A stretch of DNA of 64,000 nt from Mesostigma viride. Lineage: Eukaryota; Streptophyta; Mesostigmatophyceae; Mesostigmatales; Mesostigmataceae. A program made the translations under genes and the position numbers. Below are positions 47,220 to 59,200 of this stretch, piece by piece. The stretch is from positions 7,007,046 through 7,071,045 of the forward strand of contig RPFO01000667.1 of NCBI GenBank assembly GCA_009746045.1. The letters are read 5' to 3'. Each line of letters starts with the position of its first letter. Position 1 is the first letter of the stretch. The notes under the pieces were generated by a model, which made no database searches, was not told the origin of the DNA, and saw only the letters and a program-made list of their open reading frames with translations.

Positions 47220-47529
47220 CTTTATAGAGGAATTGTTACCAAGCAGCCACCAGCTGGTTACTCAGTGAATGATTTGGCAGGTGACAGGTTTAGAAGGGAG
47301 CATTGTATAAATGAGACAACCAGCGCATGCCAGAAACCAGGGAAGCCAGTTGACGCGGGTGGGGTCGCCGTAGACGGCCTACATTTCGAAACAGCCCCAA
47401 TATTCGAAATTTAGTTGTCTCACTTAGTACAAGTACAAGAACGTTAGCCAGCCATAGCCATTTTAAAGCCATATGGACGTTAGCCAGCCATTTAATTTTT
47501 TTTTAAATAATTATAACATGCCTCCGTCG
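47220..47529. other. Repeat-derived spacer
   Basis: Contains GAGACAACCAGCGCATGCCAG (47311), the edge of the dispersed repeat seen at 50284 and 55508, and TTAGTTGTCTCACTTAG (47412). No gene. Confidence 0.5.
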
Positions 47530-49472
47530 GGGCGCCATTAATTAATTAATTATCAACATCACTCCGTTGGGAGTCAATGTAGCACATATCCCTGAGAAGG
47601 GGCACATGGCTTTTAATACATTCTAGGCTACTTCCTGCAAGAGTGGGATGTAAGCAGCACTTGCTCTAGGTGCCTCAAGGGCACCGGCACCCTCATGATC
47701 TTCACACTATGCCCAGCTAAGGGGGAGTATGTCATGTGGGGGAAGATCATCATGGCTATACAAGAGCTAGGGCATGGCTTCTCGACAGAGAGCATCTCTC
47801 TGCATGGCATAGCATGGCTAAATTCTTAATGCAACATCCATGGGGGTCCCATTATAGACAAAGCATGGCTAAATGTTGAAGGCATCATCCATGGGGGCCA
47901 TTATGGGCGCACATGCGCGGGGGCCACATGCTAGGCTAAGCCTTACTAATCTACACTACTGGTATATATATTCCTAGTCTGAGGTGGCAGGAGGGGGCTG
48001 CCAGGGCTTGTGGTCAACGTGGATGACCGCCCCCCTCCAGTATACCGGCTTCCCCCTTGCGCTCTGCCGGAGCTGAAGGTAGGTCGGCCATAGCTCGCGT
48101 CGCCGCTGTTGCTGGGCCAGGGTCAAGTCGTCGTCCAGCGTGAAGCGAGTCTCCGAGAGCTTCTTGCGGCATTTAAGGAACGCCAGCTTGTCCGCCATGT
48201 ACTTAAAGGTGAGGAGCACGGGTGCCGGGCCAGCCTTCCCCCGCGCGCGGGGGAGGCGGACAGCCGACATGTCCAGTTCACCAGTGAGTAACATGGGGGC
48301 AAGAATGGCGCGCTTAAATGCCTCAAGAAGGCTCGTGGAGGTCTCACCTGCCTGCTGGTCGAAGTGCTTGACGATGACATTGTGGCTGCACCGGGCGATG
48401 TCGGCTTCCTCGCGAAGGTCGAGGGCTTGTTGCTTGAGTTGTGCCGAGATGGTGGAGGTGGTGGAGGTGGTGTGCTGCTTAAGCAAGTCCGCCCAGGTGG
48501 AGGGAGCATCGCCGGCGGAGCCAGCAGGCGCCGGCTGGGCGGCGATGTCCTTCACCGCCTGGGCGGTGAGGCCGGCGGTGTCATGCAAGCTCTCAAGGGC
48601 GTTGGCGGTGGCTTGAAGGCGTTGGTCGAGGTCGAGGAGCTGGGCTTTGATGTCGGCAGTGGAGGCGGAAATGGCAGTGGAGGTGGAGGCGGCGGCGGTG
48701 GAAATGTGAGGAAGTTCAGCAGTCAGCGTGCCGCCGATTGCTTCTATGTCGGCAGCAAGGGGGGTCACGTGCTGCTGAAAGGCTTCCGTGAGGATGGAGC
48801 GGAGGGTGGGGACGGAAAGGGGTGAAGCCCAGATCTCGGCGTCAGAGCGCTGGAGAAGGGAGTTGAGGATGGCGTGCTGGAGATGGGGGCGGAAGCTGCC
48901 GATCAGCCCGTAGATGTTGGCCCAGCGGCTGCCGTCCGGGGCGAGGAGGCGATTGATGGAGTAGAGATGGAGGCACAGGTCGTTAAGCGAAGCGTAATCC
49001 CCGAAGAATATGCAGCGCATAGCATCGGTCGGAGAAATGGTGGCCCAGTCGTAATCTGCGACCTTGAAAGGCCGGGGACGAAAGCTCGGTTCTGTGTATG
49101 GGGGGCGTGAAGACCCTCCTGTGTCGTCGGCTGGGCGGGTGCGCTTGGGGTCAGGCGATGCAGATGGCGAGGCGTTAAGCCCGGGGGGTTGCGGGACGAC
49201 CATGCACCAGTGCACGACTAGTGTCATCGCCGCCTGCCGGACCTGATGGCGAAGCTGCAGCCGGAGCTGCAGACGTATTGTCATTGCCGAGCGCGGCCGC
49301 CAGGCTGCGTTGCGTCGGGGCGCGTTTGTTCGCAATATATTGCGTTTTAGATTCGGAAAATTATATCAGCATGTGCGTCTTAGAAAGACGAAGCGATAGT
49401 GATATTCACGGCTAAATTCGGTGCTCAAACGTGAAAGTTATGAGCTCCGACAGCCATGGCTACCTCGTGGCC
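47530..49472 (-). mobile_element. ORF1-only (half-LINE-like) retroelement, copy 4, near full length
   Basis: Minus strand: leader (GCCACGAGGTAGCCATGGC at 49472, CGCTTCGTCTTTC near 49390), ORF1 (about 49335-47974), 3' UTR with GCAGGAAGTAGCC (47628-47640) and CCCCTTCTCAGGG, terminal ACTCC-CAAC-GGAGT hairpin at about 47550-47564, and TTAATTAATTAA tail. It has the same parts and length (about 1.95 kb) as 14941-16917. Confidence 0.85.
47974..49335 (-). pseudogene. LINE ORF1p-like protein, copy 4 (start codon lost, N-terminal frameshift)
   Basis: From the PDPKRTRP block onward the frame is open for about 390 codons, with all ORF1 blocks: CIFFGDYASLNDLC, QQHVTPLAADIEAIGGTL, LLDLDQRL coiled coil, CSHNVIVKHFDQ, AVRLPRARGKAGPAPVLLTF, TLDDDLTLAQQQRRRELWPT, and the proper C-terminus QLRQ...KPVYWRGAVIHVDHKPWQ. 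Relative to copies 1 and 2 the initiator ATG reads GCG, and the first 60 codons are out of frame. Confidence 0.8.
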
Positions 49473-49529
49473 GGAATACCCCGTTAGGCGGGGCGCCATG
49501 TAGCACACATTCCATGGAGTGATGGGGGT

Positions 49530-49790
49530 GGGTGGTGACTGATCCGCATGGGAATCAAATCTATGCTAGGCTCACCTTGAAGCCTTCGACTCGGTTCGAT
49601 CTCTGGTCTGCGCTGTGGGACATACTCGCTTTGTTCCGGATCCCCCTCCCCCTTATTTCTGACATTCGCAACCGGCTGTATGAAGGGTCCACCACCTCGG
49701 TGCGAACTTTTTACAGGTCCACGCCACCATGCCCTCTTCAGAAGGGTGTGTTGCAGGGCTGCGTTCTCTCACTTTAGAGGCGCCGATTTG
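49530..49790 (+). pseudogene. LINE reverse transcriptase fragment
   Basis: Short open frame with FDLWSALWDIL, IRNRLYEGSTTSVRTF and CPLQKGVLQGCVLSL, the same RT stretch as 9190-9400. Truncated at both ends and abuts the leader of the inverted ORF1-only element. Confidence 0.75.
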
Positions 49791-49799
49791 GTAGAATAT

Positions 49800-50280
49800 G
49801 ACTGAAGGCCTTAATCCTGGAGCCTGAGGAGTTTTAAGGGTATACCCAGGGTTCACCCGCAACGTACCCCCCCACCGCCCCCCCCCACCGCGTTTTCACG
49901 CATGAAGAGGCTTAATTACAATTTACATGAAGAGGTGGCAGACCATTGTCCAGGCCCGATGCACACGCCAGCCCCTGTGGGCAAGCCCCCCCCCCCCAGG
50001 AGGAAGGGGCGCTTTTCTGAGTAGAGCAGCTAGGATTCTCATAGATTATTAGTCATTTCGTCAGTTTAGAGTTAGCTTAGCTAGTAGGTTTCGTGGCTTT
50101 GCTCACCCCCCGACCCATCAGCAAGGGAATAAGTGCTATATGATCATCTCCCAACGGAGAGATGTTTTAATTTAATTTTGATTTTTAATTTTAATTACAT
50201 TAGCTTCCCAAAAATTAATTAATTAGTAACATAACTCCGTTGGGAGTATATGTAGCACATATCCCAGAGAAGGGGCATAT
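49800..50280. other. Retroelement tails and spacer
   Basis: Two facing hairpin-plus-tail termini: a + strand one at about 50148-50205 (ATCTCC-CAAC-GGAGAT then TTTAATTTAATTTT) and a minus one at 50212-50280 (TTAATTAATTAG, ACTCC-GTTG-GGAGT, CCCAGAGAAGGGG). No coding sequence. Confidence 0.6.
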
Positions 50281-50283
50281 CAA

Positions 50284-51130
50284 AGAGACAACCAGCGCAG
50301 GCCAGAAATCGGGAGAATCCGGACCATGGTAGCTTGAGCCTGCTGCTGTTATCTTGTCCGCGCGTGTTCGAGTCGTTCAGGATGATGAAGATGAATGGTG
50401 ATGGAAATGTGTAGCCTTGTGCATTGAAATTATGGCTGGCTTACGTGTAGAGCGACTAGATGACCTAGACGGTGGGGCCGGAAACAGCATGCTTGATCAG
50501 GGCGTGTGTTTCTAGCCTAACTGGCCGGGAGTGTCTAGTGGTGAGCACCATTGCTGCGATCGCTCTCCCACCATTTACGAGGAAATACCCGCAAATGGAA
50601 AACCACTGAAAAGGTCTAGCTAGTCAGTCATTACGTTAGCCATGCCATGATTCCAAACGTCCAAGAACTGCACACGGTGCATGCAACGTCAAAACCAAAA
50701 AGCCGGAGGACAGCACTTTCAAAGGTGCGGCGGGTATGGCTTTACATTCTGGGCTACTTCCTGCGCTAGGGTGGGATGTAAACAACACTTGCTCTAGGTG
50801 CACCAAGGGCACCTGCACCAGTGCTGTCTCGGAGCTCAACCCGACTAAGGGGTGCCCGGCATCATGCCGGGCACCCCATGATGGGGGTGAAAGATCATCA
50901 TCGCCATACAAGAGCTAGGGCATGGCTTCTCAACAGAGAGCGTCTCTCTGCATAGGCATAGCATATCATTGGCTAAATTCTTAATCAAACATCCATGTGA
51001 GGTCCCATTATAGGCATGGCTTGGCTAAATTCTGAAGGCATCATCCATGGGGGCCATTATGGGCGCACATGCGCGTGGGCCTGGGGCCACATGCTAGGCT
51101 AAGCAAGAGCTTCCCATGCATGTGGTGAAG
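50284..51130. repeat. Dispersed repeat, copy A, followed by 3' UTR-like block
   Basis: GAGACAACCAGCGCAGGCC through GGTCTAGCTAGTCAGTCATT and CAAGAACTGCACACGGTGC recurs at 52188-52310 plus 52735-53060 and at 55508-55760. 50735-51110 resembles, inverted, the ORF1-element 3' UTR (GGGCTACTTCCTGC, CTCTAGGTGCACC, ATGGCTTCTCAACAGAG). No protein family recognised. Confidence 0.65.
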
Positions 51131-52187
51131 GACCGCGCTATATATGCGGCGTTGTACAGCTAAATAAGTAAAATCACGAGCTCATTCAGCTCAACTGCAT
51201 CCGGCACGTGACCATAAGTCCTCAAGGAAATGGCAAAGTATTGGCGCCTGGCGGATATGTGGAGGTCCTCCTAGGCTCCTCGATCCGGCCATCGGCTGCC
51301 AGATGGCCGATCGAGTGGTACTCCTAACTAGTCTTTGGGGCCGGCGGGCAAAGCGGGCGGGGTCCAACTATAGCTTCTGGCCAGCGCTAGTTGTCTCTTT
51401 GATAGCTATGCTGTGCCGGCAGTCACGCAGCGCCTGCCGGGCCGCCCGGCGCAGATGACGCCCGGGAACTAATTAATTAATGAATTAAACTTGTGCTCCC
51501 GTTGGTGAGTCGCGGAGCACCGGAGTGTGTTGTAATCCCTGTATATCAAGGAGACAATCCCTGTATATGCACAACAGGATCAGAAAGGGCAGAGACCCCC
51601 TTTCTCCTTCATGCCAGAGGCGGCATCAGCCACAGCAGCAATCGGGCACGATAGACGATCCGGCAAGTTCTGTGGGTGCAACTAAGACCCGCGTGAGCCC
51701 ATATCATGTCAAGGAGCGTGGGCAAGTAAGTGAAGCATATCCAGGACGTAGCATGGCTGGCTGTACAAGGGCTAAGCTAAGGCTATGGCTGGTTGTAGTA
51801 CCGTGCGTTAGCGGTGCACGTGACTAGGTATGGTGGCAAGGCTAGCTAGGCAAACATTCTAGGCATGCCCGAGAAACGTACGGCGGAGGCTGACAGTGGG
51901 GCAGCCATCGTGGGGCCAGCTGGGTGCCGGCGGCCGGCACCATGCAGCTCGTTCGCCATGCGGGTGCCGGGCCAGCGCCGTGGCTGAAATCCAGGATGGC
52001 CAGCGTGTTGCACAGCTAGACCGTCAGGCTGACATGCATGCTCATGTCTCAATATAATATTTGTAGAATGCAGGGTAGAAAGTCCTCAGGTGGAGGTTAT
52101 TGCCCCTGAGGATAGCTGCTACACTACCGCCTCGTCCTGCCGTTACAGTAGAGGACATGCAGCTCAGATGAGGATGAGATTAATATC
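51130..52187. other. Repeat mosaic without recognisable gene
   Basis: Includes an inverted hairpin-plus-tail terminus at 51470-51525 (AATTAATTAA, GTGCTCCCGTTGGTGAG). From about 52075 it has a 3' UTR piece of the (CTTA)n-tailed LINE (GTCCTCAGGTGGAGGTTATT, TACACTACCGCCTCGTC). Open frames are short and motif-free. Confidence 0.5.
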
Positions 52188-53270
52188 AAGGAGACCACCA
52201 GCGCGGGCCAGAAATCGGGAGAATCCGGATCATGGTAGCTCGAGCCTGCCGTTATCTTGTCCGCGTTTTCAAGTCGTTCAGGATGCATGATGAATATGAA
52301 TCATCCAGTGGAGATGGAATTAATTAATCAATTCAATAGACACGTGACTGCGTCTGGAGATGGAGTTGTGTAGCGCCTTGTGCATTGCTCGCCGCCGCAA
52401 GGCCCGCACCTTCAAAGAACAGCTAGTCGCAGACATGGGGGGGCTAGGTCTCTCCGTGATTTGGAACAAGATGATAAGGTCATAGAGGACAACGAACCCC
52501 CTCCCGTGGGGAAGCGCCCGCGTGCGCAAACATACGGGAAGCACGCCAGACAGGTCCCCTAGGGTAGAGAGCTTAGACTAGTTGTTGTAGATAGATGTTG
52601 TAGATAGATGTTGTAGATAGATGTTGTAGATAGATTAGACCGGTACCTAGGACCGTGTTTGCACCCATCCATCCATCGGGGTTAATGCTCCGTGACTCCC
52701 CAACGGGAGCACGAGTTTAATTAATTAATTGTGCATTGAAATTATGGCTGGCTTACGTGTAGAGCGACTAAATGACCTAGACGGTGGGGCCGGAAACAGC
52801 TTGCTTGATCAGGGCGTGTGTTTCGAGCCTAACTGCCAGGCCAGGAGTGTCTAGTGGTGAGCACTGACCGTTGCTGTGATCGCTCCCCCACCATTTACGA
52901 GGAAATACCGGCCCGCAAATGGAAAACCACTGAAAAGGTCTAGCCAGTCAGTCATTACGTTAGCCATTGCATTGCATGCCATGTTTCCGAACGTCCAAGA
53001 ACTGCACACGGTGCAAAGGTAAAAATCCGGAGGACAGCACTTTCAAATGTGCGGCGGGAACCAAAAGCCCGCATATGCCAGAAAGCATCGTGTTGCTGCA
53101 GCGACGCGACGGCGTGGACAACGAATCCAGTGCCAAGCTCGGAACGGCCGCAAAGGAGATCTGGCATCACAGGGTTCAGATGTGCGGAGATACTACGCGA
53201 TCCAGCCTGTCAACGACCTGTTTGTAGAGCTTGTGCCCCCCGGCCTCTCATTATATCCCCCGCTAGTGAC
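52188..53270. repeat. Dispersed repeat, copy B, split by retroelement tails
   Basis: Family sequence at 52188-52310 and 52735-53060 is separated by TTAATTAATCAATTCAATAGACACGTGAC (52319-52347, an ORF2-family tail, inverted) and a CTCCC-CAAC-GGGAG terminus (52678-52730). A GTAGATAGATGTT run of five 15-bp units is at 52574-52640. The 52960-53230 frame has a short CxxC...C stretch (NCTRCKGKNPEDSTFKC) of unknown meaning. Confidence 0.55.
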
Positions 53271-53824
53271 TACCGTAGTGGCTTCAATCAAATTGCGAAT
53301 AATTATTTTTTTTGAGGTTTTTTTGCATGGATTTGACACTTTACGGGGAAAGTTCAGCCCGGGTTAGGTAAATTTCGAGCCCGGGGGAGCTTGTTTATAA
53401 CCAGTGGCATGCATACTGGCAGTAGTCAGGGCGCCTATAGTTCAGTGTCTGACTTGGATTCTAACCTATCAAGTACATTAATTACCCACCAAGCGCAGTT
53501 CCTATCTGACAATTGAGTACCAATTTAGTATGACATAAGGCCCTAATCAGCGGTGCTAATAGGGCCCCTAATGAGTGCTAATAGGGCCCTAATCAGTGCT
53601 ATTTCTTAATTAATTCTCAATCTGGCGCGGCGCGGCGCGGCGTGGCGTGGCGAGCGCGGCGCTCCACTTTTACCTAGCTGCGCCGCGGCCTGTGCAGACT
53701 GCAGCCAGAAACAGGTGTAGCGCATCCCGGTTTTCACACAGGGTAAATTGAAGTATTATTTTGGCACTTTTCGGGGGGTCATTTGAAAAGAATTATTCGC
53801 AATTTGATTGAAGCCACTACGGTA
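53271..53824. mobile_element. TIR-flanked MITE with 34-bp perfect terminal inverted repeats
   Basis: 53271-53304 and 53791-53824 are exact reverse complements (ACCGTAGTGGCTTCAATCAA... inward). A TA is present at both outer ends, compatible with a TA target duplication as in Tc1/mariner elements. The 550-bp element is non-coding. It contains a CGCGGCGCGGCG run (53625-53665) and repeats of CTAATAGGGCCC (53545-53600). Confidence 0.8.
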
Positions 53825-53828
53825 TATG

Positions 53829-54260
53829 GTTTATCCACCTAGAGATAGCCACGCGGCTCCCGCGGCCTTTGCATCTTTCCTCTCAGACAACTACCCTAGT
53901 CCTTCCACAGCGATGGATCTCCATGCGTCCAGGCATAGTTGTCTCACTTCATATGGTTTGGGCATGATTAGTTAATTAATTAATTAATTAATTAAACACG
54001 TGCTCCCGTTGGGGTGTCACAGAGCACCGAAGTGCTTTTAATCCCTCTGTGTGCACAACAGGAGAAAGGGCAGAGACTCCCAGTCCGCTCCTTCATGCCT
54101 ATGAGGCATGCCACAGCTGCACTCGGGCGCGCTAGCTAAACGGACACGCTAACGATCCGGCAATCGTTAGGTTGGGCATGATGCAGACGATATTTGTAAC
54201 TTTCGTGTAATGATTTTTCTAATGAGATTAACATAGTACTCCGTGGCATGCCCATCATTA
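53829..54260. repeat. Repeat mosaic: block shared with 22602-22715 and LINE 3' ends
   Basis: 53829-53946 is the inverted counterpart of 22602-22715 (TCAGACAACTACCCTAGTCC ... CATAGTTGTCTCA). 53965-54035 is an inverted CTCCC-type hairpin terminus with (TTAA)n. 54170-54255 is the (CTTA)n-LINE 3' UTR (GATGCAGACGATATTTGTAA). No gene. Confidence 0.6.
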
Positions 54261-54261
54261 A

Positions 54262-54935
54262 TTAATTAATTAAAATCATAGCTCCGTGGGGAGCATATGT
54301 AACACATAGCCCTGAGAAAGGGGCATCTATGGGTTTGTAATACAATCAGGGCGACAACCTGCAGGTGTAGGATGTACAACTATCACCTGCTCTGGGTGCA
54401 CTAGGTGCACCTGCACCTCCATGATGGTTCATGCCTCCTAAACAAGCACAGGCACACAAGGCGGCTTGAGGAGAGGGCCTAGAAGGCCTGCATGACATAT
54501 GGGGTGGAAGCCCGGTATGTGGCTAGGCTATAGCTGGGGTACACATGGCCTCTCAGCAGAGAGTAACTCCCTGCATGGGCAAAGCATGACTCGAGATTGC
54601 TACGGCTATTGCAAGGGCGGATGTGGGCCCATCACGTAGGCATACATGGCCACGTCACTAAGCTTTCTAATCTACACTACTGCTATATATTCCCTAGGCT
54701 GGGGTGGCTGGGGTGGCTGGGGCGGCAGGGGTCGCCTGCCAGGGCTTGTGGGCGACGTAGATGTCCGCCCCCTTCCAGTAGACCGGCTTCTGCCCCGCCG
54801 TCTGCCGAAGCTGGAGGTAGGTCGGCCATAGCTCCCGTCGCCGTTGTTGCTGCGTCAAGGTCAAGTCGTCGTCCAGCGTGTAGGCGGTCCCCCCAAGCCG
54901 CTTGCGACACTTGAGGAACTCCATCTTGCATGCCC
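54262..54935 (-). mobile_element. 5'-truncated ORF1-only retroelement, copy 5
   Basis: Minus strand: ORF1 C-terminus from 54924 (MEFLKCRKRL, TLDDDLTLTQQQRRRELWPT, QLRQTAGQKPVYWKGADIYV, HKPWQ), 3' UTR, hairpin AGCTCC/GGAGC near 54290, and (TTAA)n tail at 54258-54275. The truncation point lies at about 54935, next to a (CTTA)n LINE 3' end on the + strand (54948-54995). 5' truncation is typical of target-primed reverse transcription. Confidence 0.85.
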
Positions 54936-54999
54936 ATCATGCATCCGTGGCATGCATTTGATGCGCATGACACGCAAGTACTTACTTACTTACTAATGT

Positions 55000-56200
55000 C
55001 TCAATACATGTATGCATCAAGCTCCTGTGTTGGTTGTCTCCGCCCCCGTAGCTTCAAGTTGCTGTACGTACATGATCAGGGTGGTCTCTTGACGTGTACC
55101 AGCCCAAGTGAGATCGACAACCAACCATCAATGAGATCAGTGTCAAAGGGACTTGTAACTTCGAGAGATAAGTTTGCATGCTTGCGTGTGGCTGTGGCAC
55201 CGTCCATACCACCGGCATAGGTATCCTGAACATATGTCGTGCAACGCTCGAAAATACCTTTCAAAATGGGCTATCGGGGGTTAGCATGCAACCTACTCCC
55301 ACACCCGTCATCGAATGGCCGAGAGTATAGTCGTCTTGGATAGTCCGGATGACGCGGAGTCGCTATCTGCGACTCCAGACCTGGGCGAGTGAGTCCCGCC
55401 ACTTGCCTTTGCGGGTGAAGTATCCGCGTAGGAAAGTACCTCATCGGGTACTGCGTGGCACGCCTTCAGTGCATGTTCACGCACTTACTTACCTACCTTT
55501 CAAAAATCAATGAGACAACCAGCGCAGGCCAGAAATCTGGAGAATCCGGACCATGGTAGCTCGAGCATGCCGTCATCTTATCCGCGGCTTCAAGTCGTTC
55601 AGGATGATGGATATGGGAAATGTGTAGCCTTGTTCATTGAAATCATGGCTTGCTAACGCTAAGAGCGACTAGATGACCTAGACGGTGGGGCTGGAAGCAT
55701 CTTGCTTGATCAGGGCGTGGGTTTCTAACCTAACTGGCCGTGAGTGTCCAGTGAAAAAAAAAAATCCTTTATGAAAAATAAATGAGCTTAAAATAATGAT
55801 AAGGCCTGTGCTGACCGCAAGGGACCGGAGAAAAGCCGTCATGAGCACTGGCTTGATGATAATGGCATCATCGCTGCCCTTTCACAGTATGACCATCACA
55901 TTCTACAATGCAGGTTCTGGCCTACGTGGTATGGCCCTGTGGAAAACCATCCTGGGTTCACAAAAGAAAATCCGGAAAGCAGGAGCTCACGAAGGCCATG
56001 TGCCTTGGGACAAGGGGCGAGCCGGCACCAACTGCGCACACAAGTACCCACGGAAAAATAAGCTCGTCAGAAACACGGGGGTTGCCCGTCCCGACTGACA
56101 AACGGAGCCGACCGTGTGGCAGCAGGACGGCGCTCATGGCGGCTCCGATGAATCATCTCATGTTTGTCGGGTACTAGCTTCCCCCACGCTCCCCCTAAGC
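55000..56200. other. Spacer with LINE 3' end pieces and dispersed repeat copy C
   Basis: 55262-55500 resembles a LINE 3' end, finishing GCACTTACTTACCTACC. 55508-55760 is copy C of the GAGACAACCAGCGCAGGCC repeat. No exon recognised between 55760 and the LysM gene terminus. Confidence 0.5.
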
Positions 56201-56213
56201 TTCCTTGCTCTAT

Positions 56214-59200
56214 CTACTCCTCCTTGGAAGGCTTCTTCTTGAGCAGCTTGAACGCGGACATGAGCAGCAGCACAATGACCGCAGCCCAGATGAGCGCGTT
56301 GGGGCTGGGCGCCTCCTTGGGGGCGGTCGCAGGGGTGGCCTACAAGGAAAAAGAACAAGGGAGATAGCGGTGGGAAGAACAAAGGCATGAAAGATGGGGA
56401 AGACATGCAAGATGTCAGCATTAGCTACAAAGTAATTATAGATTGTCTGGGAATCACGCCAGTCTGACCACATCGTAAAACATTTACCAGCCTTCTTCAG
56501 GGCACAGAGCAACTCGGTTGGGAGGGCCATCAACGGTTGCCAGTATTATGGTACATCAACATTGCGTGCTAGCTACCAATGTGCCTCTAATGGGAGGCCG
56601 CGCGTTATAAACTTGGTTACTAACAGTTACTATGTGCCACCGATGGGAGGTACAACGGGGTAGCTAACAGTTACTAACATGGATGGCGCCATCAGCCATG
56701 CAATGACTTCAGATACCTATCTACTCTGCCGCCCACCCCCACCAACTGTTTCACCCCGTCCCCGACCCATCAAACCCGACTAAGCCACCCACCGACTGTC
56801 CCAACCCTGCCCCACCCCTTCCCACCCGACCCTCCCCTCTCTCCCACAATTTATTCCTCCAACCCCGCACATACTGGTATTCACTCACTCTGTGGCCCTG
56901 CCCTTTCTAAACCCATCCGTTCACCCCAAGGTATTCTTTCAACCCCGTGATACATGCACAGTAGTACTAGTACTCACTCACTGGGTGGGCCTTACCCACA
57001 CGGGCAACCTCCTTGTGCACGTGCTGCTCTCTACCCTCTATGGCCACGCACGGCCATCCCCTACGGCCAGATGCCCCGCTTATCCTCTGCTCCACTCTGT
57101 GAGCGCACATAACACCCTACCCTGCACAGCCTACCTGCACACATGTGCGCACTGCCTCACCTCGTGTGTGAGAGAGCCCTTTGACTAGCTTAGCCTCACC
57201 GTGCGTGAAAGCCCTGTTATCAGGATTGCTTCCACATGTTGCGCACGCACGACCTCTCACCTGCACGGCCAAGCAATTACGCCTGCCTACCTGCACTCCC
57301 ACTTCATAAGCGTGTGAGCCAACCCCTTTGACCTGCTGCTGCACCGCACGCCCACAAAATGCCTCACCTGCGCGGGCAAACTGCAGCCCAACTGCATGCC
57401 TCACCTGCCTTGATTCGTTCTGCCCAAACTGCAGCCAAACCGCATGTGCCGCCCTCAGCTGCACGGCAACGGGTAACCCCAACTATTCGCCAGTACCTAT
57501 GCTCCCAAAAGCACCTGTGGTCAAGCGCCCTCACCAGCACGGGCAAACTTTTGCGAGTGCCCTATCAAACTGAACGCCGCACGCACACACATGCGCCCTC
57601 CCCTGCACAGGCTTGGGGATGACAAGGCGCATGCCCTAACAAAGGGGTACGCCCCCTTGACAACTAAATACGGCCCAGCATGCGCGCCCTCACCTGCGCC
57701 GGCTTGGGGATGACCAGGCGCATGCCCTAACAAAGGGGTACGCCCCCTTGACAACTAAACACGGCCCAGCGTGCGCGCCCTCACCTGCGCCGGCTTGGGG
57801 ATGACGAGGCGCATGCCCGGGTAGATGGCGTCGGCGGACGTCAGCTGGTGCGCGTTGGCCTTGCGCAGCTCCTCCGTGGTGATGTTGTACGCTGGCGCGA
57901 TGGTGGACAGCCAGTCACCGGCCTGAACGGGGGGGGGGAGAAGGGCGAGGGATGGGACAACGAAGTGGGGGGTGAGGGATAAGGGATGGGGGAGAGGGGG
58001 GGAGCAATCGGGGGAATGAGAAGGCAGTTGCCTGGGCATAGGACAACAAGGTGGGGGGATAGGACAACGAGGTGGGGGGGTAGGGCAAGAGGGGGGGGGG
58101 ATATAGGACAAGAAGGGCGGGGGGACAGTAGGACAAGAAGGGAGGCGGGGAATAGGACCAGCAGGGGGCAGGGGGATGGGACAAGAAGGGGTGGGTGGGG
58201 AGGGGGGTTGAGAGGATGAAAGGGGGGGGAAGGGATGAGGGGGGGGGAGAAGGATGAGAGGTGGAAGGAAAGGGCATGAGAAAGTGGGGAAGGGGACCAG
58301 AAATGGGGGCGAGAGGGGGGAGAGAGGGCGACATGTGGGGGGTCACGGGAAGGAGAGCGGGGGGACAGGGGACAGCAGTAGGAGGGTAAAGGGATGAGAC
58401 ATGTGAGGGGGAGGGGACATGGTATGGGGGGAAAGAGGAGCTTGGGCTAAAGGGCATTGGCCGAATGCAAGGGGGGGCGGGGCGCAGTTCTATAATGATT
58501 CAAATGCGATTCTTGTAATGGGGGAAGGGGGAAATTGGGGGGAGGAGGGGCGGGATAAGGGGGGGGGGGAGGGGGAAGGATTATGCACAGGGGGGGGGGA
58601 TGGATAAGTGGAAAAAGGGCGGGGCCAAGAGGACAGATGGGAGACCGGAGAATGGGGGGTGGGAAGGCAGTTCGCGTGAGAGGAAATGGATGGGGGCAAA
58701 AACGGACGGGGGCGCGCGAGGGGGTCTGGAATGTTGAGGGGTGATGGGGAGTGCGTAAAAGATTATTTCTTTTGGGGAATCGTAATGCCATGCTGTTGAG
58801 TGTTTACCCCCAATGTCTAGTTTTGGCTTCCTGCACAGCATACATGGTCCTATTTGGTCAGCAGCGGTTGTGCAGCCCTGGCAGGGTCACACCGCTCATG
58901 TTAGTTGACAGATAACAGCAAGCTCATCCCAGCCAGTAACTTCTGCATAGGTTCCCTGACGCATGGTAATATGCAGACTCACGGAACAACGGACCATGCA
59001 CAGGATATTATTGACCAAACGGCATGCTGAGATTCTTCCATCAGCCTCGAACTGAATATATGAAATCATGCTATTTAAGAACGCCCCTACAAGGAGCGTA
59101 CAAGGCAGGCAAGAGCGCCTTCATGAATGCCTGTACAGCATGGAAGCAGCCTCGAGTGAACTCCTGGAATAAAAGATAGGGAGGCAGGGAGGAAACGTAC

